Shown here piece by piece: positions 17,364 to 26,514 of a stretch of DNA of 64,000 bases (the stretch's first letter is position 1; every line of letters begins with the position of its first letter). Under the pieces are notes generated by a model. It was not told the DNA's origin and made no database searches. It worked only from the letters and a program-made list of their open reading frames with translations. Origin of the DNA: Acidobacteriota bacterium (GTDB lineage: Bacteria; Acidobacteriota; Aminicenantia; Aminicenantales; Saccharicenantaceae). Position numbers and translations under genes: made by a program. The stretch covers positions 81,402-145,401 of the forward strand of contig JAQURD010000002.1 in the NCBI GenBank assembly GCA_028749115.1, written 5' to 3'.

Positions 17364-18138
17364 TAATTTCTATCTGTTCTGGTGAATCGACGATTATCTC
17401 GGGCTTGCCCTGATATTCTTTGATGCGGCCGTAAACCCGGATGTCTTTATTTAAATAGAGCTTTTCTGGCGATTCAGGAAAACGGGAAAAGGAGCTGGCA
17501 AAAATAACCACCGTAAAATATCTTTTCCAGTTGCGGTGAAAATTAAGAAAACAGACTTTACCAGTATTATTGGCCGCGACTACTTTCCCTCTCACCCGGA
17601 CCGTCTGGCCATAATAGTCTGCTGCCTCTTCCCAGGAAATCTCTTTTTCAGGCTTGTCACTGGACTGTAGCCGGGCGGCTGCTTTTTCTTCTGCCTCTGC
17701 CTTACCACCAGCAGCCGCTATTCTTTGACCATCTATGGCCACAGTCTGCGCCTGCTCCTCACCCGCCTCCTCAACTATCTTTATCTGGTCTGGTGAACTG
17801 AGGATAATTTCAGGCCGTCCCTTATAAAGCATTATCCTGCCCCTGACTCTGACTTTTTTATTTAAATAATATTTTTCTGGCTGCGGTGGAAAGCGATTAA
17901 AATCAGAAGCGAAAATCACCAGGCTAAGATAATGCTGGTAATCTGGATCAAAATTAAGGAAGCAAGCACGGCCTGAATTGTAGCTGCTGACTATTACCCC
18001 CGCTACAGTTACCGTTTGGCCAACATAATCACCGGCCTTTTCAAAAGGGATGATCTTTTCCTGGGCAAAAGCCTGGAGGGCAGTGAGCCCGGTGAAAAGC
18101 AGGGCAGCCGTTAAAATAACGGCTTTTATTTGCTTCAC
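17356..18138 (-). CDS. Secreted protein with two tandem OB-fold repeats
   Basis: 260 aa with a signal peptide ending near QAFAQ. Two copies of an 85-residue unit are evident: one starts at FEKAGDYVGQTVTVAGVI and one at WEEAADYYGQTVRVRGKV. Each holds 'CFLNF', 'VIFASxFxRFP', 'YLNK' and 'GRPEII'/'GKPEII', and the repeats are joined by an Ala/Glu-rich linker. The pattern fits a small OB-fold nucleic-acid- or ligand-binding domain. The start codon overlaps the stop of the upstream nuclease gene by 4 bases, so the two are co-translated and may work together on extracellular DNA. Function is not established. Confidence 0.7.
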   Translation of the reverse strand: MKQIKAVILTAALLFTGLTALQAFAQEKIIPFEKAGDYVGQTVTVAGVIVSSYNSGRACFLNFDPDYQHYLSLVIFASDFNRFPPQPEKYYLNKKVRVRGRIMLYKGRPEIILSSPDQIKIVEEAGEEQAQTVAIDGQRIAAAGGKAEAEEKAAARLQSSDKPEKEISWEEAADYYGQTVRVRGKVVAANNTGKVCFLNFHRNWKRYFTVVIFASSFSRFPESPEKLYLNKDIRVYGRIKEYQGKPEIIVDSPEQIEIIK

Positions 18139-18935
18139 TCCTTGATCTCCTGCCAGCCGTGATTTAAAAGAGTTTGCCTTAGTTCCCTATCGGAAAACTC
18201 ATTTGTCCACTGTCTGAGATTAACTATCTCCTTTAAAAGCTCTTCCTCATTTAGCCTGAGTTTGACATATTGTTTAAATCTTATAGCCCACCAGTTATTG
18301 GCCAGCTCGAATATTTCGTAAGGGACTCTTTCCTGGCTCAGAATCCACTGGAATTCATCCAGTCCATAATTAGCCCACAGTCCGAGGCCACTGGCCCGGG
18401 CTTGAGCTTCAAGCTGGCGGTATTTAACTAAATATCTAAAGGGAAACCGGGTGTAAGCAAATCCATAGCCCTGACGGATGATTTCCTCATTGAGACAGCG
18501 CCCGTCTGGAAGGTAAACATAAGCCAGCGTCCGCCCATATTTATCTTTCTTTTCCCGGTCATATTCAAGCCTGACTGACGAATCGCCAGCCAGTCTCTTA
18601 AGAAAGTCTGAAGCTTCCCTGGCATAAAATTGAGCAGGTTTTAGCGGATGATAAAGCTCAGGCGTATCAACCCCGATTAACCTGACTTCACCAATGGATT
18701 CAATCTCGATGGTATCTCCATCGACAACCCGCAAAAGCAGGTAAAAACAGGGCTGCTTGTCCGGAGCAGGCGATTTATCTGGAGAAAGAGAAAGGAAGGC
18801 TTCATCTGCCCTGGCCGCTCCTGCCATTAAAGGCAAAAACAAAATTAAAAAAATAATAATTTTTAAAGCTTCAAAATGACCTGAAAATAGATTACTTCGG
18901 TTGGACTGATGCCGCCATCCTGCTTCTCTCATCAC
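18135..18935 (-). CDS. Secreted thermonuclease-like (SNase) protein
   Basis: 266 aa with an N-terminal hydrophobic segment ending near AGAARADEA. The SNase fold is clear: VVDGDTIEIE, RLIGVDTPEL with the Ca-binding Asp and catalytic Arg region, DREKKDKYGRTLAYVYL with a second catalytic Arg, and LEAQARASGLGLW. About 75 extra residues after the nuclease domain are unrecognised. Expected to cleave DNA or RNA outside the cytoplasm, perhaps for nutrient scavenging. It is the first gene of a pair with the OB-fold protein and lies 26 bases from tRNA-Arg. Confidence 0.85.
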   Translation of the reverse strand: MMREAGWRHQSNRSNLFSGHFEALKIIIFLILFLPLMAGAARADEAFLSLSPDKSPAPDKQPCFYLLLRVVDGDTIEIESIGEVRLIGVDTPELYHPLKPAQFYAREASDFLKRLAGDSSVRLEYDREKKDKYGRTLAYVYLPDGRCLNEEIIRQGYGFAYTRFPFRYLVKYRQLEAQARASGLGLWANYGLDEFQWILSQERVPYEIFELANNWWAIRFKQYVKLRLNEEELLKEIVNLRQWTNEFSDRELRQTLLNHGWQEIKE

Positions 18936-18961
18936 ATCTCTTCCCCTGTCTAGACAAAAAA

Positions 18962-19035
18962 TACGCCTGGCGCGATTCGAACGCGCGACCTACGGATCCG
19001 GAGTCCGTCGCTCTATCCAGCTGAGCTACAGGCGC
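18962..19035 (-). tRNA. tRNA-Arg(CCG)
   Basis: Complete cloverleaf on the minus strand: acceptor GCGCCTG paired with CAGGCGT (first pair G-T), D arm GCTC...GAGC, anticodon arm ACGGA-CTCCGGA-TCCGT with anticodon CCG, and T arm with loop TTCGAAT. Discriminator base A; CCA is not encoded. Confidence 0.93.
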
Positions 19036-19451
19036 ACCATATTATTTATAGCTGATTTTAGAATTGATAGCAACCAGAATGGATTATAAAGAAGTCCGGC
19101 CAGTTCCACAGGGAAATAGGTTTTAGATAAAGTCCAGCCACCTCAAAAGAAAGTCTATTAGATTTTATTAAATCTTTATTAAATCAAGTTTTATCAAATC
19201 AAGCTAATCATCATTTCTGTATATCATAACCTATTATCAAGGTCGGAAAACAAAATCCTTGTCTTAAAAAGTTTGAGCTGTGCAGAATTAATATTCTGGA
19301 CTAATCAGTGAAGCCAGGATAGGCTCTGCCCTGTTTTTCTTCACATCTTTAGCCGGGGGCTAACAGAGTTCTTATTTCCTTATTGACTTCTTAGCCATGT
19401 TCAGCCTTAGCCAGGCTGTTGGATTTTAGATCCAGAATTGGCTCTTTAGCT
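19036..19451. other. Non-coding region between tRNA-Arg and HdrD-like gene
   Basis: No coding-like ORF. AT-rich short direct repeats (TTATTAAATC twice, AAATCAAG twice) occur at about 19165-19203. GTGAAG at 19308 and CTTCAC at 19339 form a weak inverted repeat. Nothing else recognised. Confidence 0.5.
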
Positions 19452-21488
19452 CTATCCGGTTATATCCAGGCTGGCAGCCACCAGTTCGGCCACATCCATG
19501 ACTTTTATATTTTCAGCTTTTTTATCTCTTAAGCCATCCTGAAGCATAGTCAGGCAGAAGGGACAGGCAGTGGCCACCAGGCTGCTGCCGTTTTTAATTA
19601 TTTCATCAGCTCTTAAGTGATTGACCCGCTGGCCAGGCTTTTCTTCTAACCACATTCGTCCCCCACCCGCCCCACAACAAAAACTATGTTCCCGGCAGTT
19701 TTTTAATTCCTTTAATTCTCCTGACAGGATTTCTTTCAACACCTGGCGAGGCTGGTCAAACAATCCGCTATGCCTTCCATAATAGCAGGCATCATGATAA
19801 CTGTAAGCCAGGCTTGTGCCAGTCTGGTTTTCGGTTTTCTTCAAAGGCAGCTTTTTCTCTGCTAAGAGGCCAGCCAGAAACTCCACGTGCGAGACAACCC
19901 GGATAGATTTCAAAAACTCTTTTTCTTCCTGATTAAAAACTCCCGGCAAATCAAGGAGAGCCGGATATTCATTTTTTAAAGTGTTGTAGCCGTGCGGACA
20001 GAAAGTAATGATATTTTTAATCCGGTATCTAGCCAGGGTTTTTAGATTCTCAGTGGCTAAAGTCTGAAACAGATACTCATTGCCCAGTCTCCTGGCTGAA
20101 TCGCCGCAGCATTTTTCCTCATTACCCAGAATGGCAAAATCAACCGAGGCAGCCTGAAGAATCCTGGCCATCGCCCGGGCAATTTTCTTTCCCTGCTCAT
20201 CATAAGTACCAAAACAGCCTGCCCACAGAAGATAAGAGGCAGATGGCAGCTCAGCGGCCCGTTTCAGATTTAAATCTTTTGCCCAGTCAGCCCGGTGGCC
20301 GGCCGGCCACCCCCACGGATTAGATTGTGTTTCTAGATGATGGAAAAAATCACGGAGTTCAACTGGAATTTTCCCCTGCGCCAGAACCAGGTTCTGCCTG
20401 AGATCAATTAATTTAGCCGGATGTTCAATCTCAAAAGGACAGACGTGAAGGCATGAACCGCAGGTGGTGCAGGCCCAGATTTCTTCTTCATTAAAGACCT
20501 CTGGCACCAGGGGCTTGAGCTCCTCTTTCTTTTTCCTTCTGATCGCCTGGAAAGAACCTAGCAGATGATTTTCCAGATGATAAATAATCATTTTAGGTGA
20601 GAGAGCTTTACCGCTGGAAAAAGCCGGACAGGCATCCTGACAGCGGCCGCACTCGACACAGGCAAAGGCATCAAGAGCATCTTTCCAGTTAAAATCCGTG
20701 GCTTTCTCGGCTCCAAAATTCTCTGAGGTTTCAAGGTCAAGAGGCTTAATCGTCCCGGAAGGCTCGTGCTTTTTAAAAAGGAGATTAACCGGGCCGGCAA
20801 ACATGTGGAAATATTTAGAATTGGGCACATAGGCAATAAAAGAAAAGACAGCCAGAGTATGAAGCCAGTAAGAGATTTTTAGATTAAGTCCTAAAGCCGC
20901 CGGAGAAAGTCCGGCCAGACCGAGTCTGGAGGCCAGCCACTGGCTGAGCCAGGCCCAGCGGGCTTCCCCATGACTGGCCAGGAGCGTTGCTTCATAATAA
21001 AGGTAGGTAACCGTCACCAGAAAAATAAAACTATAAATTAAAGCCGAATCAAGAGATGAAGTATTATAAGCTTTTGGTCTAAGCACAAACCGCTTGAAGG
21101 CAAAAAAGCAGATGCCTATAAGGACAGTGATGGCAAAGGCATCAACTGTAGCTGAAAAAACCAGACCAAAAGTCGATGAACCAAAGAGATAGAAGCCATT
21201 AACATAGCCTTCGAGCACATGGTTGACAGTCATGGTGTCAAAAGCCAGCGCCCCGTAGAAAATCAGCACATGAGCCAGCCCGGTCCATATTCTTTCATTG
21301 CGCAGGGTGCAAAGCTGAAGAAATACCCGGAAGACAGTATAAAAAAACCTTTTGATTATGGAATCAAACCGGTTCTCAGCCTGACAGGAAACAATAATCC
21401 AGACACGCTTGATGACCGGAATAAAGAAAACCACGGCCGTAGCCAGAACCAGAAATAACAGGATAATTTTCTCCGTCAGCGACAGCAC
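19452..21488 (-). CDS. HdrD-like Fe-S oxidoreductase fused to NarI-like cytochrome b domain
   Basis: 678 aa. The start is GTG at 21486-21488 behind AAGGAGG. The first 240 residues hold about six membrane helices, as in NarI/HdrE-type cytochrome b subunits. Two [4Fe-4S] motifs follow: CVECGRCQDACP (Cys277 on) and CTTCGSCLHVCP (Cys340 on). Two CCG domains come last, one ending KCCGDSARRLG and one SFCCGAGGGRMW. The architecture matches the HdrD/FadF-type membrane oxidoreductases proposed to pass electrons between ETF or acyl-CoA oxidation and the quinone pool. Partner genes (etfAB, acyl-CoA dehydrogenase) are not adjacent, so the electron donor is unknown. Confidence 0.85.
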   Translation of the reverse strand: MLSLTEKIILLFLVLATAVVFFIPVIKRVWIIVSCQAENRFDSIIKRFFYTVFRVFLQLCTLRNERIWTGLAHVLIFYGALAFDTMTVNHVLEGYVNGFYLFGSSTFGLVFSATVDAFAITVLIGICFFAFKRFVLRPKAYNTSSLDSALIYSFIFLVTVTYLYYEATLLASHGEARWAWLSQWLASRLGLAGLSPAALGLNLKISYWLHTLAVFSFIAYVPNSKYFHMFAGPVNLLFKKHEPSGTIKPLDLETSENFGAEKATDFNWKDALDAFACVECGRCQDACPAFSSGKALSPKMIIYHLENHLLGSFQAIRRKKKEELKPLVPEVFNEEEIWACTTCGSCLHVCPFEIEHPAKLIDLRQNLVLAQGKIPVELRDFFHHLETQSNPWGWPAGHRADWAKDLNLKRAAELPSASYLLWAGCFGTYDEQGKKIARAMARILQAASVDFAILGNEEKCCGDSARRLGNEYLFQTLATENLKTLARYRIKNIITFCPHGYNTLKNEYPALLDLPGVFNQEEKEFLKSIRVVSHVEFLAGLLAEKKLPLKKTENQTGTSLAYSYHDACYYGRHSGLFDQPRQVLKEILSGELKELKNCREHSFCCGAGGGRMWLEEKPGQRVNHLRADEIIKNGSSLVATACPFCLTMLQDGLRDKKAENIKVMDVAELVAASLDITG

Positions 21489-22067
21489 TGATATCCTCCT
21501 TAATTCTAAACACGACTTTTCAACAATTTTAAACTTTTTCTGTCAAATTTCTAATGATTTTTTTACTTGATGAATTTGGCGGAGGCGATTTCAATCAGAC
21601 CGGTATTCTTATCAGCCAAAATTAAGTTTGAGGTACCTGCCCAATAAATAAATATTTTATTGCATCACACTTATTTAGAAACAGCTACAAAGGAGAAATT
21701 CTAAGAAGCATGCAATAAAATGATAGGCAGATTAAAGTTGTAATGCAGGTGAAGTAGAAAAAGAAGTTTAAAAATAAGCAGCATTCTAAACCAGGCTTAT
21801 TCCAAGGAAGATAGCAACCAATGACTTGGGAGAATCAAACCAAAAGAGAACTGACAAAGAAAGCAGTAGAAAGGAAATAAAAGTTTTCTACCTTATTGCC
21901 CAATAATTGCATCAATTGCCTATTGATTGCTTATTTATCATGACATCAGATAGTTATTAGATAATCAGGACTATTTATAGGCTGTTAAGATTGTATTCTG
22001 AAAGACTATTCCAGATGAATTAACTAACTTGGCTAATGGATGACCGATAATTGCCCAAATTTGATAA
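21489..22067. other. AT-rich decayed intergenic DNA
   Basis: About 580 bases with stops in all frames. Short open pieces, such as 19 codons beginning MTWENQTKREL near 21822, suggest decayed genes but cannot be assigned. It leads into the HsdM-like fragment. Confidence 0.45.
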
Positions 22068-22208
22068 TATTATGATTTAAAAGCAGTTAATCCAAATCGC
22101 CGGGAAGAGCAGGACACCAGAACGCCGGAAGAATTGCTGTCAATTATAGAAGCACACTCAGACGAGATAAAAAATATAGTTAGTCTCTTAAGGAAAAATG
22201 GGATGTAA
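22068..22208 (+). pseudogene. C-terminal relic of a type I restriction methyltransferase (HsdM-like)
   Basis: A 46-codon open stretch follows an in-frame TAA at 22065-22067 and ends in TAA at 22206-22208. It encodes YYDLKAVNPNRREEQDTRTP then EELLSIIEAHSDEIK. The patterns 'DLKAVNPN' and 'DTRTPEELL' are, to my recollection, the conserved C-terminal end of HsdM N6-adenine methyltransferases. The rest of hsdM and any hsdS or hsdR are absent, so this is a gene remnant. Assignment is from memory of the family, not a search. Confidence 0.55.
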
Positions 22209-22515
22209 AAATGGGCCAGTTTTGGTTGAAACCAACTCTCTAATCTGTATGTCAAGCCACCCACAGGCTAAAGGCTATAACCTCCATGTATTGTGACACT
22301 TCCTTGTACTGTGGAAAGCGCACTCCCACACCCAGAGGCTACGGGCACACACCTAAAGGCTACAGGCATTTTTCATTCATTTCTGGACTAAATGATAGGA
22401 ATTTCTGCTGCTTGAGAAAATCCGGGGACACGATCCGCTTTAAATCAGATTTAAGAAAGCCACCTCATTTCCCTGACTTTCATCTCATCTTCCCGCTTTT
22501 CTTCCTTCCAGACAA
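22209..22515. other. Non-coding stretch with short degenerate repeats
   Basis: No coding-like ORF. Four imperfect copies of an 'AGGCTA' word occur between 22263 and 22367 (two as AAAGGCTA). Not a CRISPR pattern. No hsdS-like sequence follows the HsdM relic. Confidence 0.4.
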
Positions 22516-22974
22516 TCAGAAAAAGTAACGCACACCGACAAAACCGAGCAGTCGTAGTTTCGTATCTGGAATCAAATCCATAACCGGGCTGATTTCAAAA
22601 AAGACTTCCAGCGGACTATTTTCGAACATATAACTCAGGCCTAGTGGAATTTTCGCCCCAAATCTAGCATCATCCTGGAGATTTAACCTGGCTCCAATTC
22701 CATAATAGACGGCCAGCTTGCCTGCCTCTACCTTAATAAAACTGTGTAAAAGATAATCGGCATGAAGATGAAAGGCATTTTCACCAGAAAATGACCAGGA
22801 ACCAGCAATATCAAAGGCTGTGCGGCTACCGGTCCAGTATTTGGCGATGACACCGGTGGGCTCCCCCAGAATAATGCCCAGTCCCAGTCTTTTCTGTTGA
22901 ACCTGGGCTTGAAGCAGGCCAGCTGATAGAAAAACCAGCATTAAGATTACCAAACATAGTGCTCTTTTTTTCAT
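22516..22974 (-). CDS. Small outer-membrane beta-barrel-like protein
   Basis: 152 aa with a signal peptide ending near LLQAQ. The mature part alternates polar and hydrophobic residues in short strands (GLGIILGEPTGVIAKYW, FHLHADYLLHSF, LGFVGVRYFF) and ends in Phe-Phe, as outer-membrane barrels do. It resembles small DUF3996-type barrel proteins of unknown function. GGAGAAATAAAG supports the start. It lies downstream of the prolyl oligopeptidase gene on the same strand, with a gap of about 120 bases. Confidence 0.65.
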   Translation of the reverse strand: MKKRALCLVILMLVFLSAGLLQAQVQQKRLGLGIILGEPTGVIAKYWTGSRTAFDIAGSWSFSGENAFHLHADYLLHSFIKVEAGKLAVYYGIGARLNLQDDARFGAKIPLGLSYMFENSPLEVFFEISPVMDLIPDTKLRLLGFVGVRYFF

Positions 22975-23097
22975 CTTTATTTCTCCTCTAACTGCTTTTT
23001 TGATTCTAATTCATTAAAAGACTCACGGCAAGCTGCCGGCTTGAGATTGAAAAAATCTCATGGCCACTGTTTTTTGTTTCTGCTTTTTTCTTTTCTG

Positions 23098-25239
23098 TTA
23101 TTTATAAATTGGCTTGACCCCCATGACATAGAACATAAAAGAGTATTTGTCAGTCAGTTCATCCAGCGCTTTAGTAATATTGCTTGAACCGTGTCCGGAG
23201 CGGGTCTCAATCCTGATTAAAACTGGATTATCACAGGCCTGTTTTTCCTGCAGAGTAGCCGCAAACTTAAATGAATGAGCCGGCACGACCCGGTCATCGT
23301 GATCAGCCGTGGTAATCATCGTCGCCGGATAACACACTCCTTCTTTGATATTATGAAGCGGAGAATACTTGAGCAGATACTGAAACTGTTCAGGATTATC
23401 GCTTGAGCCATACTCCACCATCCAGCCCCAGCCCACTGTAAACTTATGGAACCTCAGCATATCCATTACCCCGACTGCCGGGAAAGCCACTCCAAACAAC
23501 TCAGGCCTCTGAGTCATAACCGCTCCGACCAGCAAGCCGCCGTTAGAGGCACCGGAGATAGCCAGGTATTTAGGCGAAGTATATTTTTCCTTAATTAAAT
23601 ATTCCGCTGCCGCCAGAAAATCGTCAAAGACATTTTGTTTGTTCTGGAGCATCCCAGCCCGGTGCCAGTTCTCGCCATACTCTCCTCCGCCCCGTATGTT
23701 CGGTTGAGCAAAAATTCCGCCGTTTTCCAGGACCGGAACAATCGAAGGATTAAAGATCGGAAGCATACTGATATTGAAGCCGCCATAAGCTGTCAAAAAA
23801 GTTGGATTCTTGCCGTTTAAGACCAGGCCATGACGGTAAACGAGAAACATGGGAATCCTGGTCCCGTCCTGGCTGGTATAAAAAACCTGTTTGACCTCGT
23901 AATCTTCAGGATTAAACCTGGCTTCTTGTCTATTAAAGATCTCTGATTTTCCTGAAGCCAGATCATACTTATAGATGGCTGGTGGATAATTAAAAGAAGT
24001 AAACGTATAGAAAATAAACTTATCATCGCGCCAGCCGCCAAAACCAACCGCTGTCCCGATGGCCGGTAATTCAATCTCACGGATAAGCTCGCCTTCCGGC
24101 TTGAACTGGTAAACTTTTGTCTGAGCGTCCTGAAGGTAGGTGCCAAAAAGATACCCGCCAGCCGTAGCGGCAGCTGTTAAAACTTGAGACTTTTCCGGAA
24201 CAATAACCTGCCAGTTTTCCTTAGCCGCCTGGCCAGGATCAATCAGGACAAGGCGGTAATTAGGAGCATCTATATTTGTCCTGACCAGAAACTTATCGCC
24301 AAGATTATCAATGACTTCGCTATTATAGTCAAAGCCCGGGATTAATAATTTAAAAGTTGAATTTTTCTGGCCAAGATCCTTCCACCAAATCTCAGTCCCC
24401 GAAGTTCCAGCTGAAATCACCAGAAGGCCATATTTCTGATCTTCGGTCACTCCCAGAGTCAAATATCTTAAGGGATGTTCTTTATCTTCATAAATCAAGG
24501 CATCTTTTTCCTGAGGATCGCCCAGTTTATGGTAAAAAATCTTCTGATTTTCATTGCGGGCCTTAAGCTCTTCTCCCGCCGCCGGCTGTTCATATCCGCT
24601 ATAGAAAAAGCCATCTTTATACCAGGAAGCTGCAGAAAACTTCAGCCAGCGAATCTGATCAGGCAGCTCTTTTTTGCTGGCTATTTCCATTACCCTTAGC
24701 TCTGACCAATCAGAGCCAGCCTCTGAACGGGCAATAGCCATGTAACGGAAATCTGGAGAAACGCCAGCCAGACTGATGCTAATTGTCCCGTCTGGAGACA
24801 ACTGGTTTGGATCAATAAAAACTTCAGGCTGGCCCTCTAGGCCCTTTTGAACATAAATCACCGGCTGATTTTGAAGCCCGTCATTTTTGTAAAAGAAGAA
24901 ATATTCACCGGCTCTAAAGGGCTGACCGAGCCGCGGATAATTATAGAGGTCTCTTAATCTTTGCCCAATTTTTTGGCGGTAAGGAATTTTATCCAGATAA
25001 GTAAAGGTTATCTTGTTTTCTTCCTCAACCCACTTTTTTGTCTCCTCTGAGTTATCATCTTCGAGCCAGCGGTAAGGATCTGGCACCTTCGTCCCGAAAT
25101 AGTCATCGACGACATCAACCTTTTTGGTTTGAGGGTAAATAATTTTTTCCTGAGCCGGCCGGTAGCAGGCCGCCAGCACCAGGATCACAACCATGGATAC
25201 TAAAACCAGGCTAAAAGCAAACATTTTTTTGTCCTTCAT
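23098..25239 (-). CDS. Prolyl oligopeptidase (S9A), predicted lipoprotein
   Basis: 713 aa from the ATG at 25237-25239, chosen for the GGAGG just upstream; an in-frame ATG 40 codons earlier would add a second hydrophobic segment. The N-terminus is a signal peptide with lipobox LAAC. The N-terminal domain starts with PYRWLEDDNSEETKKW, typical of the family. The catalytic domain shows GASNGG with Ser565, Asp in TADHDDRVVPAHSF and His in SGHGSS. Expected to cleave short peptides after proline at the cell envelope. With the DPP-IV-like enzyme this gives two envelope proline-specific peptidases in one window. Confidence 0.9.
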   Translation of the reverse strand: MKDKKMFAFSLVLVSMVVILVLAACYRPAQEKIIYPQTKKVDVVDDYFGTKVPDPYRWLEDDNSEETKKWVEEENKITFTYLDKIPYRQKIGQRLRDLYNYPRLGQPFRAGEYFFFYKNDGLQNQPVIYVQKGLEGQPEVFIDPNQLSPDGTISISLAGVSPDFRYMAIARSEAGSDWSELRVMEIASKKELPDQIRWLKFSAASWYKDGFFYSGYEQPAAGEELKARNENQKIFYHKLGDPQEKDALIYEDKEHPLRYLTLGVTEDQKYGLLVISAGTSGTEIWWKDLGQKNSTFKLLIPGFDYNSEVIDNLGDKFLVRTNIDAPNYRLVLIDPGQAAKENWQVIVPEKSQVLTAAATAGGYLFGTYLQDAQTKVYQFKPEGELIREIELPAIGTAVGFGGWRDDKFIFYTFTSFNYPPAIYKYDLASGKSEIFNRQEARFNPEDYEVKQVFYTSQDGTRIPMFLVYRHGLVLNGKNPTFLTAYGGFNISMLPIFNPSIVPVLENGGIFAQPNIRGGGEYGENWHRAGMLQNKQNVFDDFLAAAEYLIKEKYTSPKYLAISGASNGGLLVGAVMTQRPELFGVAFPAVGVMDMLRFHKFTVGWGWMVEYGSSDNPEQFQYLLKYSPLHNIKEGVCYPATMITTADHDDRVVPAHSFKFAATLQEKQACDNPVLIRIETRSGHGSSNITKALDELTDKYSFMFYVMGVKPIYK

Positions 25240-25505
25240 AACAGGCCTCCACGAAATTAAACCAGTAATTATTATTAACACAACCAAAAGCATTATTCCA
25301 GAAAAAACTTTCCCTTTTTTCAATTGAATTTTATTTTCCAGGTTTTTTCTGTTAAGCAAAATTATAGACAGCCAGCTCTGGGTGTGATGTTATACTGGTC
25401 TGACAGGCCTGAACCCAACAGTAAGCAGGTCTGGCTAGCGGCTGGCTTTAAAGACAGCCCTTTTTCTGTTAACATTAAAAGTGTTTTGCCTTTAAGGAGA
25501 TACTC

Positions 25506-26462
25506 ATGACCAGGCGTCTTGGAGTAATGACCAGAGATTGCGCCGGGATTAATGCAGCTTTAAGAGCTGTAGTCAGAACAGCTACCGGCCGGCAGGCTGA
25601 GGTTTATGGCATAATCAGAGGTTATGACGGGCTGATTGATGGTGAATTACGCCCCCTCGATCGCCGGACAGTCTCCGGGATTATCAACCTGGGTGGAACT
25701 ATTTTAAAATCTGCCCGGTCAGAAAGATTTCTAACCGAGGAAGGCCAGTTACAAGCCGTCAGGATGATTGAAAACCATAAGCTTGATGGCCTGATCGTTA
25801 TCGGTGGAAACGGATCGTTAACCGGAGCTCACCTTCTGGCCACTAAATATGGATTTCAGGTAATCGGGATTCCAGCTACGATTGACAATGATCTCGGCCA
25901 GGTTGATCAATGCCTTGGCGCTGATACCGCCGTGAATGTCGCCCTCGATGCCCTCGATAAGATTCGCGATACAGCCACCAGCCTGGAAAGGATTTTTGTC
26001 GTTGAAGTTATGGGCCGGGAGTGCGGCTATTTAGCCATGAAAGTGGCTTTAGCTGGCGGTTGCGAAGATGTCATCCTGCCCGAACAGGACTTTGATCTGA
26101 ATGAAATCTGCCAGGAAATTCAGGCCGGAAATGCCCAGGGTAAAGTGAGCTGGATCGTCATTGTAGCTGAGGGCAAGGCCAGGGCTCAGGATGTAGCCAC
26201 AGCTATTACCCTCCTGACCGGCCTGGAAACCAGAATTGCTGTGCTGGGTCATATCCAGCGCGGCGGCCGGCCAACTGCTATTGACCGTATTCTGGGAGCC
26301 AAGCTGGGCTGGGCAGCCGTTGAAGCTCTCCTGGCCGGAGAAAACGATAAATGCATCACCCTGAAGAATGAAGAAATCATCCCCATCCCTTTAGAAATGG
26401 TTATCAAACCCAAAAAATTAGTTTTTGAGCCTGAATACCGCCTGTTGAAGCTTCTCTCCTGA
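25506..26462 (+). CDS. Phosphofructokinase-like protein with altered donor-binding loop
   Basis: 318 aa, normal for bacterial PFK. The catalytic base region is kept as PATIDND (Asp127), and the substrate segments VEVMGRECGYLA and LGHIQRGG are present. Two parts are unusual. The N-terminal phosphate-donor loop, normally TSGGDAPGMN or TGGGDCPGLN, is TRDCAGIN (residues 9-16), about two residues shorter and without the Gly pair. The metal-binding GGDGS is GGNGS (Asn102). Residue 124 is Ala, whereas ATP enzymes have Gly and PPi enzymes Lys. It may be a divergent PFK with another donor or a non-catalytic homologue. A good AAGGAG site precedes the ATG. Confidence 0.8.
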   Translation: MTRRLGVMTRDCAGINAALRAVVRTATGRQAEVYGIIRGYDGLIDGELRPLDRRTVSGIINLGGTILKSARSERFLTEEGQLQAVRMIENHKLDGLIVIGGNGSLTGAHLLATKYGFQVIGIPATIDNDLGQVDQCLGADTAVNVALDALDKIRDTATSLERIFVVEVMGRECGYLAMKVALAGGCEDVILPEQDFDLNEICQEIQAGNAQGKVSWIVIVAEGKARAQDVATAITLLTGLETRIAVLGHIQRGGRPTAIDRILGAKLGWAAVEALLAGENDKCITLKNEEIIPIPLEMVIKPKKLVFEPEYRLLKLLS

Positions 26463-26514
26463 AGTCAACAGTTTTAATAATCTTTAACCCTCAGGCTATA
26501 ACCTTTATTTTTAT

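Noticed and set aside
22263..22367. CRISPR-like repeats
   Set aside because: Only four short imperfect AGGCTA words with uneven spacing; no regular repeat-spacer pattern and no cas genes.
25240..25359. Longer N-terminus for the prolyl oligopeptidase
   Set aside because: It would place a second hydrophobic segment ahead of a good lipoprotein signal; ATG at 25239 has GGAGG upstream.
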